Origin: Ramlibacter sp.
GTDB taxonomy: Bacteria > Pseudomonadota > Gammaproteobacteria > Burkholderiales > Burkholderiaceae_C
Reading direction: 5' to 3'
DNA: 64,000 nt
Assembly: GCF_028291745.1 (NCBI RefSeq)
Contig: NZ_JAQGNQ010000066.1
Location: forward strand, 62,001 to 126,000
How positions within the stretch are numbered: the stretch's first letter is position 1; every line of letters begins with the position of its first letter. The notes below the pieces were generated by a model. That model saw only the letters and a list, made by a program, of their open reading frames with translations. It was not told where the DNA came from and made no database searches. Below are positions 45,133 to 53,830 of the stretch, piece after piece. The translations under genes and the position numbers were made by a program.

Positions 45133-46294
45133 GGCCCAGCGCCAGCCGCGTGCCGGCGCCCACGGTGGCGGCGACGGTCCAGAACACCGCGCTCACACCC
45201 ACCAGCGCGCCAGCGGCGCCGAACAGCATCGGCATGGCGACGCTCGAGGCGTTGATCATCATCAGCCGCATGCCCACGGCCTCGCCGTGGCGGTGCTCGG
45301 GCGTGATCTGGTGCAGCATGCTCATGACCATGGGCTGCACCATGCCCAGCGCGAACCCGAGCAGGATCGAACAGATCCCCATCGTGACTGCCGTGTGCAT
45401 GAACGGGTACACGGCGTAGATCAGCGCCGTGGCCACCATGGCGGCGACGATCAGCACCCATTCGTGCACGCGCGCCGCCAGGATCGGCAGGCCGACGCGG
45501 ATCAAGGCGGCCGCGGCGGCAAACGCACCGAGGATGCTGCCGATCACCGACGCCGACAGGCCGCGTTCGTGCCCCAGCACCGGCACGACGAAGGTGTGCA
45601 CGTCCCAGGCCGCGGAGAGAAACCAGTTCACCAGCAGCAGGCGGCGGAACATCGGGTCGCGCCACAGGTCCCAGGCGCGGCTGGCGTGCGCGGACGTGGG
45701 GCGCTCGGGCAAGGGCTCTTCATGCGCCTTGCGGATGAAGGCCCAGGCCAGCAGCGGCAGCAGCGCCATCAGCAGGAAGGCAGCGCGAAAGCCCGCATGG
45801 TCGATCAGCAGGCCCGCGCTGAAGGGGCCGACGAAGTTGGAGAACGCCGGCCCGATCGACAGCCACGAGAACGCCTGCTTCAGCTCGCTCGGCGTATGCG
45901 CCGCGCGCCCGACGTGGCGCTGCAGCGCGATCACCGCGCTGCCCGTCGCTCCGCCCGTGAGCAAGGCACTGAGGCACAGCACCGGGAAGGTCGGAAACGC
46001 GACGGCGATCGCGCCGCCGAGAACGGCGGCGACGACGCTCAGGCGCACCGGCTTCTTCAGTCCATGGCGGTCGGCATACCGGCCGGCGGGCAGCGCCAGG
46101 AAGACCTGCGTGAGCGCGAACAGCGCCAGCAGCATGCCGACGGCCACGTCGCTGTAACCCTGTTGCAGCGCCATGAGGGGCGCGGCCATCCGCATGCCCG
46201 CCATGCACGCGTGCAGGAAGACGTGGCCCGTGATCAGGCGGGCGAGTTCGCGCCTCGGGCTGCGCGCTTCAGGGGAGCTGGTCGTCACTCGCAT
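45107..46294 (-). CDS. MFS transporter
   Basis: A 395-residue major facilitator protein with about twelve membrane helices. The loop 2-3 signature is present as LPAGRYADRHGLKKP, and a second-half repeat (ILAARVHEW region) is recognisable. The substrate is unknown. Its start region overlaps the end of rmuC by 26 bases on the same strand, placing it last in a four-gene run with nhaD, a hydroxyacid dehydrogenase and rmuC. Confidence 0.9.
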   Translation of the reverse strand: MRVTTSSPEARSPRRELARLITGHVFLHACMAGMRMAAPLMALQQGYSDVAVGMLLALFALTQVFLALPAGRYADRHGLKKPVRLSVVAAVLGGAIAVAFPTFPVLCLSALLTGGATGSAVIALQRHVGRAAHTPSELKQAFSWLSIGPAFSNFVGPFSAGLLIDHAGFRAAFLLMALLPLLAWAFIRKAHEEPLPERPTSAHASRAWDLWRDPMFRRLLLVNWFLSAAWDVHTFVVPVLGHERGLSASVIGSILGAFAAAAALIRVGLPILAARVHEWVLIVAAMVATALIYAVYPFMHTAVTMGICSILLGFALGMVQPMVMSMLHQITPEHRHGEAVGMRLMMINASSVAMPMLFGAAGALVGVSAVFWTVAATVGAGTRLALGLRDDRTSG

Positions 46295-47609
46295 CTTCGG
46301 CCGGCGGCAGCAGGCCCTGCGCCTGGGTTTCGGGCAGCGCCTCGATGTCCTTGAGGACGCGCCGCATCATCTTGGTCCGGGTGTCGGCCCGGTCGACCGT
46401 GTCGGCGGCCTTCTGCACCTGCTCCTTGATGCGGGCCACCCATTCGCCGTAGCGCTCGAACTCGGTCTTGACCGCGCCCAGCACCTTCCACACTTCGGAT
46501 GCCTGCTGCTCCAGCGCCAGCGTGCGAAACCCCATGTGCAGGCTGTTCAACATCGCCAGCAGCGTGGTCGGTCCGGCCAGCGTGACGCGGTAGTCCCGCT
46601 GCACCTTGTCCATCAGGCCGGGGCGGCGCAACACCTCCGCATAGAGGCTCTCGATCGGCAGGAACAGGATCGCGAAGTCGGTGGTGTGCGGCGGGGACAG
46701 GTAGGACTCGCAGATCGACTTCGCCTCCTCACGGATGCGCACCTCCAGCGCGCGGCCGGCACTGTCGACGCCGGCCGCATCGGCGCGGTCGTGCGCGTCC
46801 AGCAGGCGCTCGTAGTCGTCCCGCGGAAACTTCGCGTCGATCGGCAGCCATACCGGCGTGCCGTCGGCGCTGCGGCCGGGAAAGCGCACGGCAAAGTCCA
46901 CGCGCTGGTTGCTGCGCGGCTTGGTTTCCACCTGCTTGCCGTATTGCTCCGGCGTCAGCACCTGTTCCAGCAAGGCTTCGAGCTGCACCTCGCCGAAGAT
47001 GCCGCGCGTCTTGACGTTGGTCAGCACGCGCTGCAAGTCGCCCACGCCCTTGGCCAGCGTTTGCATCTGGCCAAGGCCCTGGTGCACCTGCTCCAGCCGC
47101 TCGGCGACCTGGCGGAAGCTTTCACCCAGGCGCGTCTCCAGGGTGGTCTGCAGCTTCTCGTCGACGGTGCGGCGCATCTCCTCGAGCTTGGCGACGTTGG
47201 TCTGCTGCAGGGACGCGAGCTGCGTCTCCAGGGTCGTGCGCACTTCGGAAAGGCGCCGCGCATTCGCCTCGCTGAGCGACTGCAATTGCACGGCCAGCGT
47301 GTCGGCCAGCGTCTTCTGCAGCAGGCCAAGCTGCTGCGAGAAGGCATCGATCTGCGTGTTCTGCGTGCGCGTGGCCTCGGCGCTTTGCCGCACCACCGCG
47401 TCCTGGAAGGTGGCCAGCGTGTTCATCAGCTCGGTGCGTACGCCGCGGGCACTGTCGCCGATTTCGCGCCGCAGTTCGCGCTCGACCCGCTCGGTCGCGG
47501 CCAGCAACTCGGCGCGGCCGCCGTCGGACACCGGCGGTCTGCGCAGCAGCAGGATGAGCAGCAGCACGACGCTGGCCAACGCCAGCGCCATCAGGATCCA
47601 GAGTTCCAC
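46269..47609 (-). CDS. rmuC: DNA recombination protein RmuC
   Basis: A 446-residue protein of the RmuC family, which limits rearrangements at inverted repeats in E. coli. An N-terminal membrane helix (ILMALALASVVLLLILLL) is followed by a long coiled coil (residues about 30-185, rich in Gln, Glu and Arg) and the nuclease-like core (GIFGEVQLEALLEQVLTPEQY; VWLPIDAKFPRDDYERL; FAILFLPIESLYAEVL). GTG 47609 shares one base with the stop of the upstream gene (TAGTG). Its presence in a genome full of palindromes is noteworthy but not evidence of a link. Confidence 0.94.
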   Translation of the reverse strand: MELWILMALALASVVLLLILLLRRPPVSDGGRAELLAATERVERELRREIGDSARGVRTELMNTLATFQDAVVRQSAEATRTQNTQIDAFSQQLGLLQKTLADTLAVQLQSLSEANARRLSEVRTTLETQLASLQQTNVAKLEEMRRTVDEKLQTTLETRLGESFRQVAERLEQVHQGLGQMQTLAKGVGDLQRVLTNVKTRGIFGEVQLEALLEQVLTPEQYGKQVETKPRSNQRVDFAVRFPGRSADGTPVWLPIDAKFPRDDYERLLDAHDRADAAGVDSAGRALEVRIREEAKSICESYLSPPHTTDFAILFLPIESLYAEVLRRPGLMDKVQRDYRVTLAGPTTLLAMLNSLHMGFRTLALEQQASEVWKVLGAVKTEFERYGEWVARIKEQVQKAADTVDRADTRTKMMRRVLKDIEALPETQAQGLLPPAEDASDDQLP

Positions 47610-48592
47610 TAGGCGAGAACGTCCGGGTTGAGCGGTGTCACCGGCTTGCCGTGCACCAGGAAGCCGATCAGGTTGTCGGCGGCCAGGTCGGCCATCGCGC
47701 GACGGGTGCGCACGGTGGCACTGGCGATGTGCGGGGTGAGGACGACGTTGGGCACCGTCAGCAGGTCGGGATGCACCTTGGGCTCGCCCTCGAACACGTC
47801 GAGGCCCGCGGCGGCGATGCGCTGCTCGCGCAGGGCCTGGGCCAGCGCCGCGTCGTCGACGATGCCGCCGCGCGCGATGTTGACCAGCGTGGCCGTGGGC
47901 TTCATCTGCGCGAGCTCCGCGCTGCCGATCGCGTGGTGCGACTCGGCGGAATACGGCAGCACCAGCACCAGGTGGTCGGCAGTCCTGAGCAGTTCCTCCT
48001 TGCCCACGTAGCGCGCCTTGCACGCGACCTCGAGCTCGGGGGTCAGCCGCGAGCGGTTGTGATAGATCACGTTCATGCCGAAGCCATGGGCACCGCGCCG
48101 CGCGATGCCCTGGCCGATGCGTCCCATGCCCAGGATGCCCAGCGTGCTGCCGTGCACCTCGGCGCCGGCAAACATGTCGAAGCTCCACTTGGTCCACTTG
48201 CCGGCGCGCAGGTAATGCTCGCTCTCGGCGATGCGCCGGGCGGTGGCCATCAGCAGCGCGAAGCCGAAGTCGGCCGTCGTCTCGGTCAGCACGTCGGGCG
48301 TGTTGGTGCCCAGCACCTTGCGCGCGCTCATCGCCGGCAGGTCGAAGTTGTTGTAGCCCACGGCCATGTTGGCGCAGACCTTCAGGTCGGTGCACGCCGC
48401 CAGCACGTCGGCGTCGATGCGCTCGGTGCCGGTGGTGAAGGCGCCGGCCTTGCCCTGCAGGCGGGCGACCAGGTCCTGCCGGCTCCAGGCGGCGTCGGCC
48501 TGGTTGTGCTCCACCTCGAAGTGCTGTTCGAGGCGGGCCAGGGTTTCCGGGAACACGGCCCGGGCGACGAGGATGCGGGGTTTGGGGTTCAT
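47609..48592 (-). CDS. D-isomer 2-hydroxyacid dehydrogenase (glyoxylate/hydroxypyruvate reductase type)
   Basis: A 327-residue NAD(P)-dependent dehydrogenase. The Rossmann motif is GILGMGRIGQGIARR (near residue 153), catalytic Arg in VNIARGGIVDD, Glu in DVFEGEP and His in LTPHIASAT. It resembles GhrB / glycerate dehydrogenase, reducing glyoxylate or hydroxypyruvate. The NhaD stop overlaps its ATG at 48592 (ATGA), and rmuC begins on its stop codon. Substrate preference is inferred from the family only. Confidence 0.92.
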   Translation of the reverse strand: MNPKPRILVARAVFPETLARLEQHFEVEHNQADAAWSRQDLVARLQGKAGAFTTGTERIDADVLAACTDLKVCANMAVGYNNFDLPAMSARKVLGTNTPDVLTETTADFGFALLMATARRIAESEHYLRAGKWTKWSFDMFAGAEVHGSTLGILGMGRIGQGIARRGAHGFGMNVIYHNRSRLTPELEVACKARYVGKEELLRTADHLVLVLPYSAESHHAIGSAELAQMKPTATLVNIARGGIVDDAALAQALREQRIAAAGLDVFEGEPKVHPDLLTVPNVVLTPHIASATVRTRRAMADLAADNLIGFLVHGKPVTPLNPDVLA

Positions 48593-49866
48593 GGCTTGCG
48601 GTGCGGAAGGGATTCGACAGGGGCTGGGGCTTCGACCGAGGGAGCGGAGAGTTTGCGGGCCGCCGGCTCGTCGGGCGCCCAGCCCAGGAGCAGCATCATC
48701 GCCGCAAAACCCAGCAGGTAAGCGACGACGACATGCCAGCCACCCTTCAGCCAGCCGAGGACGGACCGGCCTTCGGGGTACATGGTGCACAGGGCGACGC
48801 CCGCGGAGGAGCCGAACCAGACCATCGAGCCGCCGAAGCCGACGGCGAAAGCCAGGAAGCCCCAGTCATGGCCGCCCTGGCGCAGCGCGAGCGCGGTGAG
48901 CGGGATGTTGTCGAACACCGCGCTGATGAAGCCCAGGCCGAGGGCGCTGGCCCAGGACGCGGCGGGCAGCGCCTTGACCGGCATCATCGCCGCGCACAGC
49001 ACCAGCGACAGCAGGAAGAGGCTGCCCCGCAGCGCGCCCGGCAGCAGGTGCCAGCTGGGCGCCCGCCAGCCGGCTGTGGCGAGCAACGCGACCCACACCG
49101 ACAGGCCGATCACCGGCCAGTGCGCCAGCAGTTCGGGGTGGCGCAGGTTCAGGTCGATGTTGGTGGCGATCGCGGCCAGCAGCATCAGCGCCACGACGGC
49201 GAGCCGCGCAAAGTCGACGCGCACCGCGCGCGGCGGCTCCCGCATGATCGGCTGGTAGGCCTGTTGCTGCCGCGCCGCGATGCCGGCGAAAAAGAGCAGC
49301 GCGATCGCGCCCCCGACGTAGGCCTCGAACACCTGCTTCGGCCGCACGCCGGCAATCCACATCATCGTGGTCGTGGTGTCGCCCACCACGCTGCCCGCGC
49401 CGCCCGCGTTGCTGGCCGCGACGATCGCCGCCAGAAAGCCGATGTGCACCCGGCCGCGATAGAGCACGTGCGCCATCGCGCCGCCGATCATGGCGGCGGC
49501 GATGTTGTCGAGGAAGCTGGAGATCAGCGCGATCAGCAGCAGCAGCACGAAGCCGCCACGCCAGTCGTCGGGCAGGATGCGCGGCAGCAGTTCGGTCATG
49601 CGGCTGCGCTCGAAGTGGTCCGCGAGCAGCGCAAAGCCAAGCAGCAGCCCGAGCAGATTGGCCAGCGTCACCCATTCGTGACCGAGCAGGTGGACCAGGC
49701 CACGCGCGCCGCGCTCGCCAGCGAAGTCGCCGAACAGGAGCTTGTAGAGCGCGATGGCCACCATGCCGCTCACCGCCACCGCCAGCGTGTGGTGGTGCAA
49801 CAGCGCGACGCCCAGCAAGGTGAATGCGAACAGGACGAAGTCGATCGGGATGCCGGCGAGGCTCAC
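48589..49866 (-). CDS. nhaD: NhaD-type sodium/proton antiporter
   Basis: A 425-residue membrane protein of the NhaD / CitM-like ion transporter group, with about twelve helices. Conserved stretches are LISSFLDNIAAAMIGGAMA, NAGGAGSVVGDTTTTMMWIAG and AVFDNIPLTALAL, including the paired Asn/Asp residues in membrane helices expected for Na+/H+ exchange. GTG 49866 (VSLAGIPIDFVLF) is chosen because the first membrane helix follows directly; the open frame continues to 49959 without family features. It is the first gene of the nhaD / dehydrogenase / rmuC / MFS unit. Confidence 0.88.
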   Translation of the reverse strand: MSLAGIPIDFVLFAFTLLGVALLHHHTLAVAVSGMVAIALYKLLFGDFAGERGARGLVHLLGHEWVTLANLLGLLLGFALLADHFERSRMTELLPRILPDDWRGGFVLLLLIALISSFLDNIAAAMIGGAMAHVLYRGRVHIGFLAAIVAASNAGGAGSVVGDTTTTMMWIAGVRPKQVFEAYVGGAIALLFFAGIAARQQQAYQPIMREPPRAVRVDFARLAVVALMLLAAIATNIDLNLRHPELLAHWPVIGLSVWVALLATAGWRAPSWHLLPGALRGSLFLLSLVLCAAMMPVKALPAASWASALGLGFISAVFDNIPLTALALRQGGHDWGFLAFAVGFGGSMVWFGSSAGVALCTMYPEGRSVLGWLKGGWHVVVAYLLGFAAMMLLLGWAPDEPAARKLSAPSVEAPAPVESLPHRKP

Positions 49867-50044
49867 GGGGGCGCCTGGTTTTTCTTGGGGCGACCGCGCG
49901 ATTATCGCGGCTAGCCCGGCCGTCATCCCCTGTTGCTCGGCCGGGCTGTCGGTGCGCACCTACGGGACGTGGACAGGGTTTCCTACCCGGGCGTCAAGCT
50001 GGGCGGCACGATCATCGAGCCGATTGGCACAACGGGACACGCAC

Positions 50045-50290
50045 ATGAACCAGGATCGCATCCAGGGTCGCTGGAAGCAATTGAAGGGCAAGGTCAAGGA
50101 ACAGTGGGGCCAGCTGACCGAGGACGACCTCGACGTGATCGCCGGCCGGCGCGACCAGCTGCTCGGACGCATCCAGCAACGCCATGGCCTGGCACGCGAC
50201 GAGGCCGACCGGCAGCTGACCGACTGGGAAGGCCGCAACCCGGAGTTCCGCCTCGACGAGGGCGGCAGCGCCAACGACAGCCCCCGCTGA
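50045..50290 (+). CDS. CsbD family stress protein
   Basis: An 81-residue highly charged, helical protein of the CsbD family, commonly induced by general stress. MNQDRIQGRWKQLKGKVKEQWGQLTEDDLDVIAGRRDQLLGRIQQRHG (shown here only to identify domain boundaries: residues 1-48) covers the conserved core, with the WKQLKGK and LTEDDL elements diagnostic. ATG 50045 is the family start. It precedes a small exported protein by 16 bases and is probably co-transcribed with it. Function is not known biochemically. Confidence 0.9.
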   Translation: MNQDRIQGRWKQLKGKVKEQWGQLTEDDLDVIAGRRDQLLGRIQQRHGLARDEADRQLTDWEGRNPEFRLDEGGSANDSPR

Positions 50291-50306
50291 CAGGAGAAAA
50301 GACACC

Positions 50307-50888
50307 ATGTGGATCCGACTCGCGTGCACATTCCTCCTGGCCGGCGCCGGCGCTGCCCATGCCCTGCCCCTGGTGGACCAGGCGCTCACCCGCGACGACG
50401 TGAAGGCGCAGAAGGTGCGCATCGAGGAACAGTACGACCAGGCCCAGACGCGCTGCCGGCGCGTGCAGGGCCATGCCCGCGAGCTGTGCAACGAACGGGC
50501 CCGCGGCGAACGAGACATCCAGCAGGCCGAGCTGCAGCTGCAGGCGGAGCCCACGGGTGACAACGACCAGAAGCTGCGCACCGCCCGCGCCGAGGCGGCT
50601 TATTCGCTGGCACTGGTGCGCTGCAAGGACTTCGACGGCCAGGCGCGCGGGGTCTGCCGCGATGACGCCAAGTCGGTGTTCAACGAGGCCAAGGCCGAGG
50701 CGAAGCTGCAGCGCGAAGTGTCCGAGCAGGAGCTGCGTTCCGCGGTCACGGTCCGGGACCGCACCGCGCAGCAGGAGCGAGTGGCCGAGACCGAATTCAA
50801 CGCGGCCCGCGAGCGCTGCGAAGTGCTGCCCGGCGAAGGCCGCGCCAACTGCCTGCTGGACGCCAAGAAGCGCTTCGGCCGCCTCTAG
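50307..50888 (+). CDS. Exported helical protein with three CX10C repeats
   Basis: A 193-residue protein I do not recognise. The signal peptide MWIRLACTFLLAGAGAAHA is followed by Lys/Glu/Gln/Ala-rich helices. Three times the pattern Arg-Cys, ten residues, Cys occurs (RCRRVQGHARELC, RCKDFDGQARGVC, RCEVLPGEGRANC), each followed by a basic/acidic helix starting with DDAK or similar. This suggests three helical hairpins each closed by a disulphide in the periplasm. GGAGAAAAG precedes ATG 50307. It follows the CsbD gene, so it may be part of a stress response. Confidence 0.8.
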   Translation: MWIRLACTFLLAGAGAAHALPLVDQALTRDDVKAQKVRIEEQYDQAQTRCRRVQGHARELCNERARGERDIQQAELQLQAEPTGDNDQKLRTARAEAAYSLALVRCKDFDGQARGVCRDDAKSVFNEAKAEAKLQREVSEQELRSAVTVRDRTAQQERVAETEFNAARERCEVLPGEGRANCLLDAKKRFGRL

Positions 50889-50912
50889 GGCCTGTTCAGG
50901 CGCCAAGCGCCC

Positions 50913-51644
50913 TTACTCGAGCCAGCGGGTGAAGTCCGCGGCGCTCTCGCGCGGGGTGTGGAAGCCGTTCACGGGCGCGGCCAGGTCCGCGTAGCCCAGT
51001 GACATGCCGCAGACCAGCATCTCCTCGGCGCCCGCGCCCAGGAGCGGCAGGATGATCTTCGCGAAGCCGTTCCATGCCGCCTGCGGGCAGGTGTGCAGGC
51101 CATGGGCGCGCGCGGCCACCATGATGTTCTGCAGGAACATGCCGTAGTCCATGAGCGAGCCGCGTCCGAGCACGCGGTCCATGGTGAACATCAGGCCCAC
51201 GGGCGCATCGAAGAAGCGGAAGTTGCGCTGGTGCTGCGCATGCATCTTGTCCTTCTCGCCCTTGGCAATGCCCAGCAGTCCATAGAGGCTCCAGCCGTTC
51301 TCGCGCCGGCGCTCGATGTAGGGCGAGACCCAGCGCGTGGGGTAGTAGTCGTACTCCTCGCGGTACTCGGTGGCAAGCGCCGGGTCGGCGTGGATCGCGT
51401 CGTGCGCGGCACACACCTGGTCGGCCAGCGCGTTGCGCTGTGTGCCCTGCAGCACGTACACGCGCCAGGGCTGCGTGTTGGTGCCCGAGGGCGCGCGGCT
51501 CGCAACCGCCAGGATCTCCTCGATGGTCTGCCGCGGCACCGGCCGGTCGCGCAGGAAGGCGCGGCAGGAAAAGCGGCTGGCGATCGCGGCCTCGACGCTG
51601 CCGGGATCGGCGACGACCGTCTCCACTTGCGAAGGCCCGCTCAC
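50913..51644 (-). CDS. Nitroreductase family protein
   Basis: A 243-residue FMN enzyme. SRFSCRAFLRDRPVP (FMN phosphate-binding Arg residues), VASRAPSGTNTQPWRVYVL and the C-terminal MLVCGMSLGYAD are the family blocks. It would reduce nitro-aromatics or related acceptors with NAD(P)H; the natural substrate is unknown. GTG 51644 overlaps the thioesterase stop (GTGA). It is last in a three-gene operon with a deacetylase and a thioesterase. Confidence 0.92.
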   Translation of the reverse strand: MSGPSQVETVVADPGSVEAAIASRFSCRAFLRDRPVPRQTIEEILAVASRAPSGTNTQPWRVYVLQGTQRNALADQVCAAHDAIHADPALATEYREEYDYYPTRWVSPYIERRRENGWSLYGLLGIAKGEKDKMHAQHQRNFRFFDAPVGLMFTMDRVLGRGSLMDYGMFLQNIMVAARAHGLHTCPQAAWNGFAKIILPLLGAGAEEMLVCGMSLGYADLAAPVNGFHTPRESAADFTRWLE

Positions 51645-52087
51645 TGCAGCGCCTCCAGCACCGTCTTCAGGCGCTGCGGCAAGGGCGCGGGACGGCGTGT
51701 GTGCCGGTCCACGTAGACATGCACGAAGTGGCCCTTGGCCACGGTGAGCGGCTGGTCTTGCAGGAACAGGCCCAGCTCGTAGCGGACGCTGGAGCTGCCG
51801 ATGCGCGCCACCCGCAGGCCCGCTTGCACGATTTGCGGAAATTGCACCGGCGCGAAGTAGTTGCACTGCGTCTCGACCACCAGGCCGATGGTCTCGCCCT
51901 GGTGGATGTCGAGCGCGCCGTGCTCGATCAGGTGCGCATTCACCGCGGTGTCGAACCAGCTGTAGTACACAACGTTGTTCACGTGCCCGTAGGCATCGTT
52001 GTCCATCCAGCGCGTGCTGATCGTGCGGAAGGCGCGGTAGCCGGCACGTCCTTCCGGCTGCGGCTTCTCGGAGGTGGCATCGCTCAT
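51641..52087 (-). CDS. Acyl-CoA thioesterase (hotdog fold, 4HBT type)
   Basis: A 148-residue single-domain hotdog thioesterase. The catalytic-region motif RWMDNDAYGHVNNVVYYSWFD, with the Asp in WMDND and the HVNN turn, is diagnostic of the 4-hydroxybenzoyl-CoA type. It hydrolyses an acyl-CoA; chain length is unknown. ATG 52087 overlaps the deacetylase stop by four bases (ATGA), and its own stop overlaps the nitroreductase start. Confidence 0.92.
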   Translation of the reverse strand: MSDATSEKPQPEGRAGYRAFRTISTRWMDNDAYGHVNNVVYYSWFDTAVNAHLIEHGALDIHQGETIGLVVETQCNYFAPVQFPQIVQAGLRVARIGSSSVRYELGLFLQDQPLTVAKGHFVHVYVDRHTRRPAPLPQRLKTVLEALQ

Positions 52088-53013
52088 CGGCCGCGATTGT
52101 GCCAGCGGCCGGCATACGCCGCGGCCACCGCGAAGGTGTTGATCTGCACCTGCACCGTGTCCTCCAGCCGGTGACCGTAGCCGCCCGCCATCGCGAAGGC
52201 CAGCGGCAGTCCGCGTTGCCAGGCCCAGTCGAAGACGCGCCGGTCGCGCGCCTCGAGGCCGTCCCAGGTGAGCTTCAGGCGACCGAGGCGATCGCCCTCG
52301 TGCGGGTCGGCGCCCGCGAGGTAGATCACGAAGGCGGGATCGAAGCGCTGCGACAGCTCGTCGAGCGCCCGCTCCAAGGCCTGCAGGTAGGCGTCGTCCC
52401 CGGTGCCATCGGGCAGGTCGACATCGAGGTCGCCGGCCTCCTTGCGGAAGGGAAAATTCTTCTGGCCGTGCAGCGACAGCGTGAAGACGGTGGGATCCTT
52501 GCGAAAGATGAAGGCGGTGCCATTGCCCTGGTGCACATCCAGGTCGACGATGGCCACGCGCAGCGGCTCGCGCTGTCGCCGCGCGTGCTCGGCCTGCATC
52601 AATCGGGTGGCGACAGCGGCATCATTGAAGACGCAGAAGCCGCCGCCCCGGTCGGGATAGGCATGGTGGGTGCCGCCCGCGATGTTGGCCGCCACGCCCT
52701 CGGCCAAGGCCGCGCGGCACGCGGCGATGGTGGCGCCCACGGAGCGGCGCGCGCGCTCCGCCATCGCTGTGCTCCAGGGGAAGCCGATCTCGCGCATCAC
52801 CTTGGGGTCTACCGTGCCGTCGGCAATCGCTTGGATGTAGGCTGGTGTGTGGACGAGCGCCAGTTCGCCGTCGGAAGCCGACGGCGCCGGGACGAGGCGG
52901 ATCTCGGGCAACTCGGCCGCAAGCCGATCGCGCAGCAGCCGGTACTTGCCCATCGGAAAACGATGGCCTGTCGGCAGCGGAAGCACGAACTGATCCGTGT
53001 AGAAGACCTGCAT
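52084..53013 (-). CDS. Histone deacetylase family protein
   Basis: A 309-residue zinc deacetylase of the arginase-deacetylase fold. H116/H117 (GGTHHAYPDRG) act as general base region, GFCVFNDAAVA is conserved, and zinc ligands are D159 and H161 (DLDVHQGNGT) plus the Asp of AGADPHEGDRLG. Bacterial members act on acetylpolyamines, acetoin-related or small acetylated substrates; which one is not clear. The start at 53013 is chosen because GGGAG lies ten bases upstream and MQVFYTD fits the family; the frame extends to 53091. It leads the thioesterase-nitroreductase operon. Confidence 0.9.
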   Translation of the reverse strand: MQVFYTDQFVLPLPTGHRFPMGKYRLLRDRLAAELPEIRLVPAPSASDGELALVHTPAYIQAIADGTVDPKVMREIGFPWSTAMAERARRSVGATIAACRAALAEGVAANIAGGTHHAYPDRGGGFCVFNDAAVATRLMQAEHARRQREPLRVAIVDLDVHQGNGTAFIFRKDPTVFTLSLHGQKNFPFRKEAGDLDVDLPDGTGDDAYLQALERALDELSQRFDPAFVIYLAGADPHEGDRLGRLKLTWDGLEARDRRVFDWAWQRGLPLAFAMAGGYGHRLEDTVQVQINTFAVAAAYAGRWHNRGR

Positions 53014-53136
53014 GCGCTGCATTCTCCCGCGCTGACGAAGGACCGCGCGGCTGCGCCGCTTGATGGCGAACGACAAGGAATCCTTGGTCATTCGCCATTC
53101 GTCATCCAGCGCAGCGAGTCATCGTGCACAGCACAT

Positions 53137-53208
53137 TGGTGCGATGCAACAAAAACGCTTGCAATGACGCGAGACGCCCTTATACTTCTCTCATGCTGCA
53201 CTGCAACA
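53137..53208 (+). promoter_or_regulatory. Phasin promoter with two PhaR-type operators
   Basis: TTGCAA (53159-53164) and TATACT (53181-53186) are separated by 16 bases, a good housekeeping promoter. One operator-like sequence, TGCTGCACTGCAACA (53194-53208), covers the start point. Another, TGGTGCGATGCAACA (53137-53151), lies just upstream of the -35. Both match the palindrome before phaR (6638-6652) at 13 of 15 positions or better. The two sites are 57 bases apart centre to centre. Confidence 0.78.
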
Positions 53209-53278
53209 TGGTCGGATGAACCACAGCGCAGACGGAAGTAGCCCTCGCCACACCCTTTGACTGAACCGGAGATTCCCC

Positions 53279-53830
53279 ATGCTGACCGCTGAACAACTCA
53301 TTGCCGCCCAGAAGTCCAACCTCGAAACCCTGTTTGGCCTGACCACCAAGGCCTTCGAAGGCGTCGAGAAGCTCGTCGAGCTGAACGTCACCGCCTCCAA
53401 GCTCGCCCTGGAAGAAGCTGCCGAAACCACCCAGAGCATGCTGGGTGTCAAGGACGCGCAGGAACTGATGGCCCTGCAGGCTGCCCTGTTCCAGCCGATG
53501 GCCGAGAAGACCGCCGCCTACAGCCGTCACCTGTACGACATCGCCGCCGGCACCGGCGCCGAGTTCGGCAAGCAGTTCGAAGGCCAGGTCGCCGAAGCCC
53601 AGAAGAAGTTCCTGGCCGTGGTCGACACCGCCGCCAAGAACGCGCCCGCCGGTTCCGAGACCGCCGTCGCCGTCTTCAAGAGCGCCGTTGCCGCCGGCAA
53701 CAACGCCCTGGAGTCCGTGCAGAAGGCTGTCAAGCAAGCCTCCGACGTCGCCGAAGCCAATTTCAACGCCGTCGCCAACACCGCGATGAACGCCAGCAAG
53801 GCCCCCGCCAAGACCAAGCGCGCCGCCTGA
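53279..53830 (+). CDS. phaP: Phasin family protein
   Basis: A 183-residue granule-associated protein that coats polyhydroxyalkanoate inclusions. Residues [36 protein letters not shown] form the conserved phasin_2 helix (positions 1-36 only cited as a region), and the rest is amphipathic helix rich in Ala, Lys and Glu ending in APAKTKRAA. Codon use is highly optimised, as expected for one of the most abundant proteins. The promoter carries two copies of the palindrome found before phaR. It is a single-gene unit ending in a strong terminator 150 bases downstream. Confidence 0.94.
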   Translation: MLTAEQLIAAQKSNLETLFGLTTKAFEGVEKLVELNVTASKLALEEAAETTQSMLGVKDAQELMALQAALFQPMAEKTAAYSRHLYDIAAGTGAEFGKQFEGQVAEAQKKFLAVVDTAAKNAPAGSETAVAVFKSAVAAGNNALESVQKAVKQASDVAEANFNAVANTAMNASKAPAKTKRAA

